Below are positions 8,819 through 15,887 of a stretch of 64,000 nt of DNA, piece after piece. The DNA comes from Plantibacter sp. ME-Dv--P-122b (lineage in GTDB: Bacteria; Actinomycetota; Actinomycetes; Actinomycetales; Microbacteriaceae). The notes under the pieces are model-generated. The model was not told where the DNA came from and ran no database searches. It saw only the letters and a list, made by a program, of their open reading frames with translations. The number at the start of each line of letters is the position of its first letter. The stretch's first letter is position 1. The stretch is from positions 62,001-126,000 of the forward strand of contig NZ_JARVSC010000004.1 in the NCBI RefSeq assembly GCF_030209375.1, read 5' to 3'. The position numbers were made by a program, and so were the translations under genes.

Positions 8819-10198
8819 GTGGACACCACCGCCCCCGCGGCCAACCCGGCTGTCGAGCGATCAGCCATCCGGAAGGTCTCGATCCGTCTCGTGCCGTTCG
8901 TGGCGCTGATGTTCTTCATCAACTACCTGGACCGCACCGCGATCGGCTTCGCCGCCCCCAACGGCATGAACGAGGACCTTGCGCTCTCCGCCGCCCAGTT
9001 CGGCTTCGCGTCCGGCGTCTTCTTCATCGGCTACATCCTGCTCGAGGTGCCCAGCAACCTCGCGCTCAACAAGTTCGGCGCCCGCCGCTGGCTCGCCCGG
9101 ATCATGGTCACCTGGGGCATCGTCGCGGTCCTGTTCACCTGGGTCGCCAACTTCGAGCAGCTCGCGATCCTCCGCTTCGTGCTCGGTGTCGCCGAAGCCG
9201 GCTTCTTCCCCGGAGCGATCCTCTTCCTGAGCCTCTGGGTCCCGGCCAAGCACCGCAGCAAGATCCTCGCGCTCTTCTACCTGGCGCAGCCGCTCACCAC
9301 CGTCATCGGCGCCCCCCTGGCCGGGTGGCTCATCGGACAGCACGGCGTGTTCTTCGGCCTCGAGGGCTGGCGCTTCATGTTCCTCGGCGTCGGGCTCCCG
9401 GCCATCATCATCGGTGTCATCGCCTGGTTCTACCTGAAGGACCGCCCCGCGGACGCCAAGTGGCTCACCACCGAGGAGCAGGTCTGGCTCACCGCGGCCC
9501 TCGCACACGAAAAGGCCACCACGGAGCAGAAGCAGGGCCACGTCAGCCTCAAGCACGCGTTCACGAGCGGTCGCGTCTGGATGCTCGCGTTCATCTACTT
9601 CGGCTTCATCTACGGCCTCTACGCGCTCGGCTTCTTCCTCCCCACGATCATCGAGGGCTTCCAGGAGACGTTCGGAACCGAGTTCAACGTCATGCAGAAG
9701 GGCCTCATCACGGCGATCCCGTACGTGCCGGCCGCCATCGCCCTGTACTTCTGGTCGCGTGACGCGACGCGCCGTGGCCTGAAGACCTGGCACATCGTGA
9801 TCCCCGCGATCGTCGGTGCCGTGAGTATCCCGCTCGCGCTCTTCGCCAACTCGCCCGCCCTCACCATCGCGATCATCGCGGTCACCGCCATGGCGATCTT
9901 CGCCGCGCTGCCCAACTTCTGGACGCTGCCCACGCAGTTCCTGACCGGTGCAGCAGCGGCCGCTGGTATTGCGCTCATCAACACGGTCGGCAACCTCGCC
10001 GGGTTCTCGGCGCCGTACATCACCGGTGCCGTCGCGGACCTCACCAAGGTCGGCGACACCCCGCAGTACGTCGTCCCGATGTTCATCGTCGGCGGCTTCA
10101 TGATGATCTCCGCGACGCTCATGGTGATCCTCTCGAAGCAGCGGAGCTCTCGCGAGCTGCGCGTCTCGCACGACGACCTCACGGGTAAGACCCGATGA
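8819..10198 (+). CDS. MFS transporter, anion:cation symporter (ACS) type; likely apiose/apionate importer
   Basis: A 459-residue, about 12-helix inner-membrane carrier. It has the ACS-type beginning (VPFVALMFFINYLDRTAIGF), the helix 4 region VLGVAEAGFFPGAILFLSLW and the long cytoplasmic loop after helix 6 (KDRPADAKWLTTEEQVWL). This group carries sugar acids, hydroxyphenylacetate, tartrate and similar anions. I prefer the GTG at 8819 with GAGGAG five bases upstream; the longer frame to 8729 would run through the operator. It is first in the operon and overlaps the kinase gene by four bases, so uptake of D-apionate or a related acid is the reasonable inference. Confidence 0.9.
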   Translation: MDTTAPAANPAVERSAIRKVSIRLVPFVALMFFINYLDRTAIGFAAPNGMNEDLALSAAQFGFASGVFFIGYILLEVPSNLALNKFGARRWLARIMVTWGIVAVLFTWVANFEQLAILRFVLGVAEAGFFPGAILFLSLWVPAKHRSKILALFYLAQPLTTVIGAPLAGWLIGQHGVFFGLEGWRFMFLGVGLPAIIIGVIAWFYLKDRPADAKWLTTEEQVWLTAALAHEKATTEQKQGHVSLKHAFTSGRVWMLAFIYFGFIYGLYALGFFLPTIIEGFQETFGTEFNVMQKGLITAIPYVPAAIALYFWSRDATRRGLKTWHIVIPAIVGAVSIPLALFANSPALTIAIIAVTAMAIFAALPNFWTLPTQFLTGAAAAAGIALINTVGNLAGFSAPYITGAVADLTKVGDTPQYVVPMFIVGGFMMISATLMVILSKQRSSRELRVSHDDLTGKTR

Positions 10199-11979
10199 CG
10201 CGCCTCTTCAACGATCCGGTGGACTTCGCCGACGAGATGATCGACGGCTTCGTCGCCGCGAACCGCAACCAGGTCCGGCGCGTGACCGGTGGCGTCGTCC
10301 GGAGCACCCGGACGCCCGAGGGCACGGTCGCGCTCGTCATCGGCGGTGGCTCCGGCCACTACCCGGCGTTCGGCGGCATCGTCGGCCAGGGCCTCGCTCA
10401 TGGCGCGGCGATGGGCAACCTGTTCGCCTCACCCTCCGCCCACCAGGTCGAGTCGGTCGCGAAGGCGGCGCAGCGTGGCGGCGGCGTCCTCCTCAGCTAC
10501 GGCAACTACGCGGGCGACGTGCTCCACTTCACCCAGGCGCAGGACGCGCTGAACGCGGCGGGTATCCCCACCCGCAGCGTCGCCGTCACCGACGACATCT
10601 CGAGCGCGCCCCTCGCCGAGAAGCACAAGCGTCGGGGCATCGCCGGCGACCTCACCGTCTTCAAGTCGGCCGCCGCTGCGGCCGAGGCGGGCTACGACCT
10701 CGACGAGGTCGTCCGCGTCGCCACCCACGCGAACGAGCGCACCCGGTCCTTCGGCGTCGCGTTCAGCGGCTGCACCCTGCCGGGCGCGACCGAGCCGCTG
10801 TTCACCGTGCCCGAGGGGCGCATGGCGGTCGGCATGGGCATCCACGGCGAGCCCGGCATCGACGAGACCGACGTGCCGACGGCCGACGAGCTCGCCACCC
10901 TGCTCGTCTCCTCGCTGCTCGCGGAACTGCCCGAGGGCGTCTCCGAGGCCACGGGCGCTCGCGTCGGCGTCATCCTCAACGGCCTCGGCTCGGTGAAGTA
11001 CGAGGAACTGTTCGTCGTCTACCGTGCGGTCGCCGCGCAGCTCGAGGCCGCAGGGGTGGAGATCGTCGACCCCGAGGTCGGCGAGCTCGTCACGAGCTTC
11101 GACATGGCCGGGGTCTCGCTCACCCTCTTCTGGTTGGACGAGGAGCTCGAGGGTTTCTGGGCCGCCGGTGCCGACACCCCCGCCTACCGCAAGGGCGTCG
11201 TCGCAGCGGCCGAGCAGCTCGACCCCTCGGAGCTCGTCGCCGAGACGGCTGCCGAGATCCCCGCCGCCTCCGACGAGTCACGGGCCGCCGCCGCGGTCGT
11301 GGTCGAGGCCCTCGACGCGCTGGTCCAGGTCATCGACACGAACGTCGAGGAGCTCGGACGGATCGACGCCGTCGCGGGTGACGGCGACCACGGCATCGGC
11401 ATGCAGCGCGGTGCTCGTGCCGCCGTCACCGCCGCGCACACCGCCGCCGAGGCCGGGGCCGGTGCCCGCACCGTCCTGCACCTGGCCGGCGACGCCTGGG
11501 CGGACCGCGCTGGCGGCACGTCCGGCGCCCTGTGGGGCCTCGCGCTCCGCTCGGTCGGAACCGCCCTCGGCGACGAGGTCGCACCCGACCGCGCCGCCGT
11601 CGCGACCGGCGTGCAGGCCGCGGTCGACGGCATCATGTCGTTCGGCAAGGCCGAGGTCGGACAGAAGACGATGGTCGACGCGCTCGTGCCGTTCACCACC
11701 ACGCTGAGCACAGCCGTCGCCGACGGTTCCGACCTCGTCGCCGCCTGGACGACCGCCGCCGCGGCTGCGTCCAGGGCCGCCGCCGAGACCGCCGACCTCC
11801 TGCCGAAGATGGGCCGCGCCCGTCCGCACGCCGAGAAGAGTCTCGGTACGGTCGACGCCGGTGCCTACTCGTTCGGCCTGATCGTCACGGCGATCGTCCC
11901 CGTCCTCGAGCGCGCCGCCGGCACCACCGCACCGGACGGCTCCACCAGCACCACCACCAACGAAGGAGTACACGCATGA
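10195..11979 (+). CDS. lerK: Dihydroxyacetone kinase-family protein, probable L-erythrulose 1-kinase
   Basis: A 594-residue two-domain kinase. The DhaK half (about 1-330) has [12 protein letters not shown] and GMGIHGEPG, whose His normally binds the keto-sugar covalently. The DhaL half (about 355-575) has the Mg-ATP motif [11 protein letters not shown] and GGTSGALWG. The bacterial dihydroxyacetone form usually has GHEPAH where this protein has GHYPAF, hinting at a changed substrate pocket. Neighbouring genes for two isomerases and a 3-oxo-isoapionate decarboxylase fit L-erythrulose kinase, which makes L-erythrulose 1-phosphate. It is coupled by ATGA overlaps at both ends. Kinase family is certain; substrate is inferred from context. 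Confidence 0.87.
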   Translation: MTRLFNDPVDFADEMIDGFVAANRNQVRRVTGGVVRSTRTPEGTVALVIGGGSGHYPAFGGIVGQGLAHGAAMGNLFASPSAHQVESVAKAAQRGGGVLLSYGNYAGDVLHFTQAQDALNAAGIPTRSVAVTDDISSAPLAEKHKRRGIAGDLTVFKSAAAAAEAGYDLDEVVRVATHANERTRSFGVAFSGCTLPGATEPLFTVPEGRMAVGMGIHGEPGIDETDVPTADELATLLVSSLLAELPEGVSEATGARVGVILNGLGSVKYEELFVVYRAVAAQLEAAGVEIVDPEVGELVTSFDMAGVSLTLFWLDEELEGFWAAGADTPAYRKGVVAAAEQLDPSELVAETAAEIPAASDESRAAAAVVVEALDALVQVIDTNVEELGRIDAVAGDGDHGIGMQRGARAAVTAAHTAAEAGAGARTVLHLAGDAWADRAGGTSGALWGLALRSVGTALGDEVAPDRAAVATGVQAAVDGIMSFGKAEVGQKTMVDALVPFTTTLSTAVADGSDLVAAWTTAAAAASRAAAETADLLPKMGRARPHAEKSLGTVDAGAYSFGLIVTAIVPVLERAAGTTAPDGSTSTTTNEGVHA

Positions 11980-12446
11980 CCGATCAGCTGCGCATCGTCA
12001 TCGGCTCGGATGACGCCGGGTTCGACTACAAGGAGATCGTCAAGCGCGACCTCGAGCAGCACGACGGCGTCGCCTCGCTCGTCGACGTGGGCGTGGACGC
12101 CGATGGCCACACCGCCTACCCACGGGTCGCGATCGCCGCCGCGGAACTCGTCGCGTCCGGCCAGGCCGACCGCGCGCTCCTCTTCTGCGGCACCGGCCTG
12201 GGCGTCGCGATCGCCGCCAACAAGGTCGCCGGCATCCGCGCCGTCACGGCACACGACAGCTTCTCCGTCGAGCGCGGTGTCCTCAGTAACAACGCGCAGG
12301 TCCTGACGATGGGCCAGCGCGTCATCGGCATCGAGCTCGCGCGCCGCCTCGTCCGCGAGTGGCTCACCTACCGCTTCGACGAGACCAGCGCGAGTGCCGA
12401 GAAGGTCGCCGTCATCGGTGAGTACGAGGCGACGGGCTCCTGCTGA
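11976..12446 (+). CDS. derI: RpiB/LacAB-family isomerase, probable D-erythrulose 4-phosphate isomerase
   Basis: A 156-residue sugar-phosphate isomerase. It begins [17 protein letters not shown], where ribose-5-phosphate isomerase B usually has SDHAG, and keeps the catalytic-Cys motif [35 protein letters not shown] replaces the usual HNDANVL stretch, as I recall for erythrulose-4-phosphate isomerases. It would convert D-erythrulose 4-phosphate to D-erythrose 4-phosphate, which enters the pentose phosphate pathway. AAGGAG sits at 11963-11968, and the start overlaps the kinase stop. An RpiB acting on ribose 5-phosphate is the alternative, less likely in this setting. Confidence 0.86.
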   Translation: MTDQLRIVIGSDDAGFDYKEIVKRDLEQHDGVASLVDVGVDADGHTAYPRVAIAAAELVASGQADRALLFCGTGLGVAIAANKVAGIRAVTAHDSFSVERGVLSNNAQVLTMGQRVIGIELARRLVREWLTYRFDETSASAEKVAVIGEYEATGSC

Positions 12447-13231
12447 TGACCACCCCGTCCCCGTCGGCCGTGCCCGCGCCGACCGCGCCCCGCGTGGTCG
12501 GCGTGAGCCTGAAGATGTACTTCGGCCACGCGCAGACCCTCGAGTGGATCGAGCAGGTGGGTGCCTTGGCCCGTCGGCACGAGGCCGTGGTCGACGGTCG
12601 CGTGCGACTGTTCGTCATCCCCGGCTACCTCGCGGTCGCGCCGTCGGCGGCGGCCCTCGCCGGGACGGGCGTGCTGGTCGGCGCACAGGACCTCGCGAGC
12701 GCGGACCGTGGCGCGTTCACCGGTGAGGTCGGCGGCCCCGAGCTCGCCGAGGTCGGCGTCGCCGTGGTCGAGGTCGGCCACGCGGAGCGCCGCTCCCTCT
12801 TCGGCGAGACCGACGAGGTCGTCGCCGAGAAGACCGCCGCGGCCCTCCGAAACGGCCTCTCGCCGGTCCTCTGCATCGGCGAGGTCGAGCGCACGACGCC
12901 TGAGGCGGCTGCAGCGGAGTGCGTGCGCCAGCTGGACTCCGCACTCGCGGACGCCGTCGCCGGGTCGGTCATCGTGGCCTACGAGCCCGTGTGGGCGATC
13001 GGTGCGGCCGAACCCGCGTCTGCCGAGTACGTGCGGGCCGTCGGCGCGATCCTGAAGCGATCGATCGCCGAGCGTCCCGATCGGGTCGGCAGCTCCGTCA
13101 TCTACGGCGGCAGTGCGGGGCCCGGTCTGCTGACCGCCCTCGGTGACGATGTCGACGGCGTGTTCCTCGGACGCTTCGCCCACGACGTCGCGGCGCTCGA
13201 GGCCGTGCTCGACGAGGCGGCCCGCGCATGA
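12446..13231 (+). CDS. lerI: Triosephosphate isomerase-like protein, probable L-erythrulose 1-phosphate isomerase
   Basis: A 261-residue TIM-barrel isomerase. The catalytic set of triosephosphate isomerase is kept: Lys in SLKMYF (about residue 24), His in GHAERRSLFGE and Glu in AYEPVWAIG, plus the phosphate-binding YGGSAGP. The standard NWKMN becomes SLKMYF and GHSERR becomes GHAERR, so the pocket differs from a housekeeping TPI. In the erythrulose pathway this family member interconverts L-erythrulose 1-phosphate and D-erythrulose 4-phosphate. A TGATG overlap links it to the preceding gene and an ATGA overlap to the next. Placement between lerK, derI and oiaC supports the call. Confidence 0.86.
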   Translation: MTTPSPSAVPAPTAPRVVGVSLKMYFGHAQTLEWIEQVGALARRHEAVVDGRVRLFVIPGYLAVAPSAAALAGTGVLVGAQDLASADRGAFTGEVGGPELAEVGVAVVEVGHAERRSLFGETDEVVAEKTAAALRNGLSPVLCIGEVERTTPEAAAAECVRQLDSALADAVAGSVIVAYEPVWAIGAAEPASAEYVRAVGAILKRSIAERPDRVGSSVIYGGSAGPGLLTALGDDVDGVFLGRFAHDVAALEAVLDEAARA

Positions 13232-14025
13232 TCGGCTTCGGCACCTACACCTTCTTCTGGGAGGGATCCGAGCTCGCGCCCGAGCGCTTGAGCGTCATCG
13301 GAATGATCGAGCGCACGGCCGAGGCCGGCGTCGAGCTCTTCCAGATCTGCGACGACGCCCGCATCGAGTCGATGTCCGACGACGAGCTGCGTCGGATCGC
13401 CGAGGTCGCACATGAGCTCGGGGTCACCCTCGAACTCGGGACGAAGGGGATCGCGGTGGCGCACCTCGAACGCTTCCTCCACATCGCGACCCTGCTGGGC
13501 GCGAAGCTCCTGCGCAGCATGGTCACGTCCGGCGACGACCGGCCGTCCCACGCCGACGCCGTCGATCGACTTCGCGCGGTGCTCCCGGCGTTCGAGGCGG
13601 CCGGCGTGACGATCGCGCTCGAGACCTACGAGCAGCTGTCGTCGCAGGAGCTCGTCGACCTCGTGACCGCCGTCGACCACCCGAACCTCGGCATCTGCCT
13701 CGACCCCGCCAACACCGTGGCCCGGCTCGAGCACCCGAGTGACGTCATCGCGCGCACTGCTCCCTACGTCCGGAACATCCACGCCAAGGACTTCGCATTC
13801 ACCCGCCGGGGTGGCTGGGTCGGCTTCACCCTCGAGGGTGCCCCGCTCGGCACCGGCCTGCTCGACTACCCCGCCCTCGCCGCCGTCGTCCGACCGGACG
13901 AGCGCGGCGTCAACCAGATCATCGAACACTGGCTCCCGCTCGGCGACTCCATCACGGAGACCATCGAGCTCGAGCGCACGTGGACCGCACACAACCTGCA
14001 GTACCTGAGAGAAGGAAGATCATGA
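13228..14025 (+). CDS. oiaC: Sugar isomerase/epimerase-fold protein, probable 3-oxo-isoapionate decarboxylase
   Basis: A 265-residue TIM-barrel protein of the xylose-isomerase-like (AP endonuclease 2) superfamily. Candidate metal ligands follow the family order: Glu in IALETYEQL, Asp in GICLDPANT, His in RNIHAKDF and Glu in QIIEHWLPLG. In the D-apionate pathway a member of this family decarboxylates 3-oxo-isoapionate to L-erythrulose. It lies between the L-erythrulose-phosphate enzymes and the oxidoisomerase, exactly where that step is needed, and overlaps both neighbours by four bases. A plain sugar-phosphate isomerase is the alternative if the pathway assignment is wrong. Confidence 0.82.
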   Translation: MIGFGTYTFFWEGSELAPERLSVIGMIERTAEAGVELFQICDDARIESMSDDELRRIAEVAHELGVTLELGTKGIAVAHLERFLHIATLLGAKLLRSMVTSGDDRPSHADAVDRLRAVLPAFEAAGVTIALETYEQLSSQELVDLVTAVDHPNLGICLDPANTVARLEHPSDVIARTAPYVRNIHAKDFAFTRRGGWVGFTLEGAPLGTGLLDYPALAAVVRPDERGVNQIIEHWLPLGDSITETIELERTWTAHNLQYLREGRS

Positions 14026-14894
14026 CCGACACCACCACCGTCGCGGACCAGCTCACCATCGCCGTCATCGGCGCGGGCGGCAAGATGGGCATGCGCGTCT
14101 CCAACAACCTCGTGAAGACCAGCCACACCGTCTTCTACAGCGAGGTCTCGCCCGCCGGCCAGGAGCGCGTGACCGAGGCCGGTCGCGAGCTCACCGAGAC
14201 CGACGCGGCCGTCACCGACGCCGATGTCGTCATCCTCGCCGTCCCGGACCTCGCCCTGAAGGCCGTGTCCGCCGGCGTCGTCCCGCTCATGAAGTCGGGC
14301 GCCGTGCTCCTCACGCTCGACCCGGCCGCAGCGTACGCGGGTCTGCTGACCCGTCGCGACGACGTCATCCAGGCCGTCACGCACCCCTGCCACCCCTCCG
14401 TCTTCGTCGAGCGCCACACGCCCGAGGAGTACGCGGACACCTTCGGTGGCATCGCCGCCCTCCAGGACGCCATCGCGGCGATCGAGTCCGACGACGCTGC
14501 CAAGCAGGCGCAGGTCGAGGCCGTCGTCCGGGCGATCTTCGCCCCCGTCGGCGAGGTCCACTGGGTCACGGTCAAGCAGCTCGCGCAGCTCGAGCCGACC
14601 CTCGTCGAGACGATCGCGTGCATGATCGGTGCGCTCCTCAAGGAGTCGCTCGACGAGGCTGTCAACACCATGGGCGTGCCGGAGCCGGCCGCTCGCGCGA
14701 TCCTCCTCGGCCACACGCAGGTCGCCCTCGCGAACTCGCTCAAGGGCGACAACCCGTTCTCCGACGCGTGCCTCATCGCGATGGACTACGGCCGCAGCGC
14801 GATCATCAAGGACGACTGGAAGAAGGTCTTCCAGGACGACGAGCTCGACAAGAACCTCGCCGCCATGCTCCACCTCGACAAGATCGAGCGGTAA
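14022..14894 (+). CDS. apnO: NAD-dependent phosphogluconate-dehydrogenase-like protein, probable D-apionate oxidoisomerase
   Basis: A 290-residue oxidoreductase. The N-terminal Rossmann fold has IAVIGAGGKMGMRVSNNL and later VVILAVPDLALKAVS; the C-terminal helical part (from about residue 165) is of the phosphogluconate dehydrogenase C-terminal type. Lysine in VTVKQLAQLEPTL is a candidate catalytic residue. In the apionate pathway this family oxidises D-apionate with skeletal rearrangement to 3-oxo-isoapionate. Its start at 14022 follows GAAGGAAG and overlaps oiaC. It is the last gene of the MFS-led operon, followed by a strong inverted repeat. Confidence 0.83.
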   Translation: MTDTTTVADQLTIAVIGAGGKMGMRVSNNLVKTSHTVFYSEVSPAGQERVTEAGRELTETDAAVTDADVVILAVPDLALKAVSAGVVPLMKSGAVLLTLDPAAAYAGLLTRRDDVIQAVTHPCHPSVFVERHTPEEYADTFGGIAALQDAIAAIESDDAAKQAQVEAVVRAIFAPVGEVHWVTVKQLAQLEPTLVETIACMIGALLKESLDEAVNTMGVPEPAARAILLGHTQVALANSLKGDNPFSDACLIAMDYGRSAIIKDDWKKVFQDDELDKNLAAMLHLDKIER

Positions 14895-14909
14895 CCCGCT
14901 TCCCCGACT

Positions 14910-14995
14910 GTTCGCAATTCAGGACGTGCCCGGCGCGCCGCCCCGCTCTACCCCCGATCCGGGTCGGCGCGCCGCGGCCGTCCTGAATTGTGAAC
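14910..14995. terminator. Long imperfect inverted repeat after apnO
   Basis: GTTCGCAATTCAGGACG (14910-14926) pairs with CGTCCTGAATTGTGAAC (14979-14995) with one mismatch, and a second inner pair CGGCGCGCCG (14931-14940 and 14965-14974) extends the stem. It lies 15 bases past the apnO stop and just before the operator of the SDR unit. A strong terminator or a small dispersed element are both possible. There is no U-tract. Confidence 0.7.
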
Positions 14996-15004
14996 ACTAC
15001 ATGC

Positions 15005-15017
15005 GGTCAACCGGTTG
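15005..15017. promoter_or_regulatory. Second copy of the operator-like GGTCAACCGGTTG
   Basis: The 13 bases are identical to 8731-8743 in the MFS-lerK promoter. They lie about 110 bases before the SDR start and directly after the long hairpin, so the SDR-apnL unit is probably a second transcript under the same FadR-type repressor. Confidence 0.65.
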
Positions 15018-15124
15018 TGACGGATAGGCTGCAGACCACCCGACGCACCACCCGCGACACCCTCGGCAGCACCGCGCAGCACCCCCACGCGACACCCCGA
15101 ACACCGCACGAGAGACAGGCGACG

Positions 15125-15877
15125 ATGACTGGACGACTTGTAGGAAAGACCGCGCTCGTGACGGGCGCCGGATCGGGGATCGGACGCTCGGTCGCCGAGC
15201 GGTTCGCGCGGGAGGACGCTGCCGTCGTCTTCTCCGACCGCGACATCCAGGCCGCCCGTGATGCTGCGGCACCATTCCCGACCGCCATCGCCGTGCGACT
15301 CGACATCGCCGACGAAGCGAGCGTCGAAGCAGCGTTCGCGGTCATGGACGCCGCCGGCAAGACCCCGGACGTCGTCGTCGCGAACGCCGGCGTGCAGCTC
15401 TTCGGTCAGGACGCGAAGATCGCCGACCTCGACCTCGAGGTCTGGCAGCGCACGGTCGACATCAACCTCACCGGCACCTTCCTCACGACGAAGCACGCCG
15501 TCCGCGCCATGCTCGGCCGGGGAGGTTCCATCATCCTCACGGGCAGCCCGACCGGCCTCAACGGGGAGGGCGCCGACTTCACGGCGTACAGCTCCACGAA
15601 GGCCGGGATCCACGGCCTCGGCCGGACCGTCGCCGCGGCGTACGCCGACCAAGGGATCCGCGTGAACACCGTCGTCCCCGGCTACACGGAGACCCCGCTC
15701 GTCACCGCGATCTCCGGCGACCCCGAGTCGCGCGCCGCGATCGTCGGGCGCATCCCGCTCGGTCGTCCCGGTCAGGCCTCGGACGTCGAGGGCATCATGG
15801 TGTACCTCGCCAGCGACGAGTCGAGCTTCGCCACCGGTGCGATCTTCCGGGTCGACGGCGGCATGACGAGCCTCTGA
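15125..15877 (+). CDS. SDR-family dehydrogenase, possibly D-apiose dehydrogenase
   Basis: A 250-residue classical short-chain dehydrogenase. It has the cofactor loop TGAGSGIG (about residues 13-20), Asp in SDRDI that favours NAD over NADP, NAG at the fourth strand, the catalytic Ser region ILTGSPTG and the YSSTK catalytic pair. The C-terminus RVDGGMTSL is typical. It lies ten bases before the apionate lactonase gene and shares the operator with the main operon, so oxidation of D-apiose to apionolactone is a sensible role. Known apiose dehydrogenases that I recall are of the Gfo/Idh/MocA family, so this substrate is a guess. Confidence 0.82.
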   Translation: MTGRLVGKTALVTGAGSGIGRSVAERFAREDAAVVFSDRDIQAARDAAAPFPTAIAVRLDIADEASVEAAFAVMDAAGKTPDVVVANAGVQLFGQDAKIADLDLEVWQRTVDINLTGTFLTTKHAVRAMLGRGGSIILTGSPTGLNGEGADFTAYSSTKAGIHGLGRTVAAAYADQGIRVNTVVPGYTETPLVTAISGDPESRAAIVGRIPLGRPGQASDVEGIMVYLASDESSFATGAIFRVDGGMTSL

Positions 15878-15887
15878 GCCGACGATC

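Noticed and set aside
14895-15124. Attachment site or insertion sequence end at the long inverted repeat
   Set aside because: No integrase or transposase, no target duplication and no foreign composition nearby; a terminator or small repeat explains it better.
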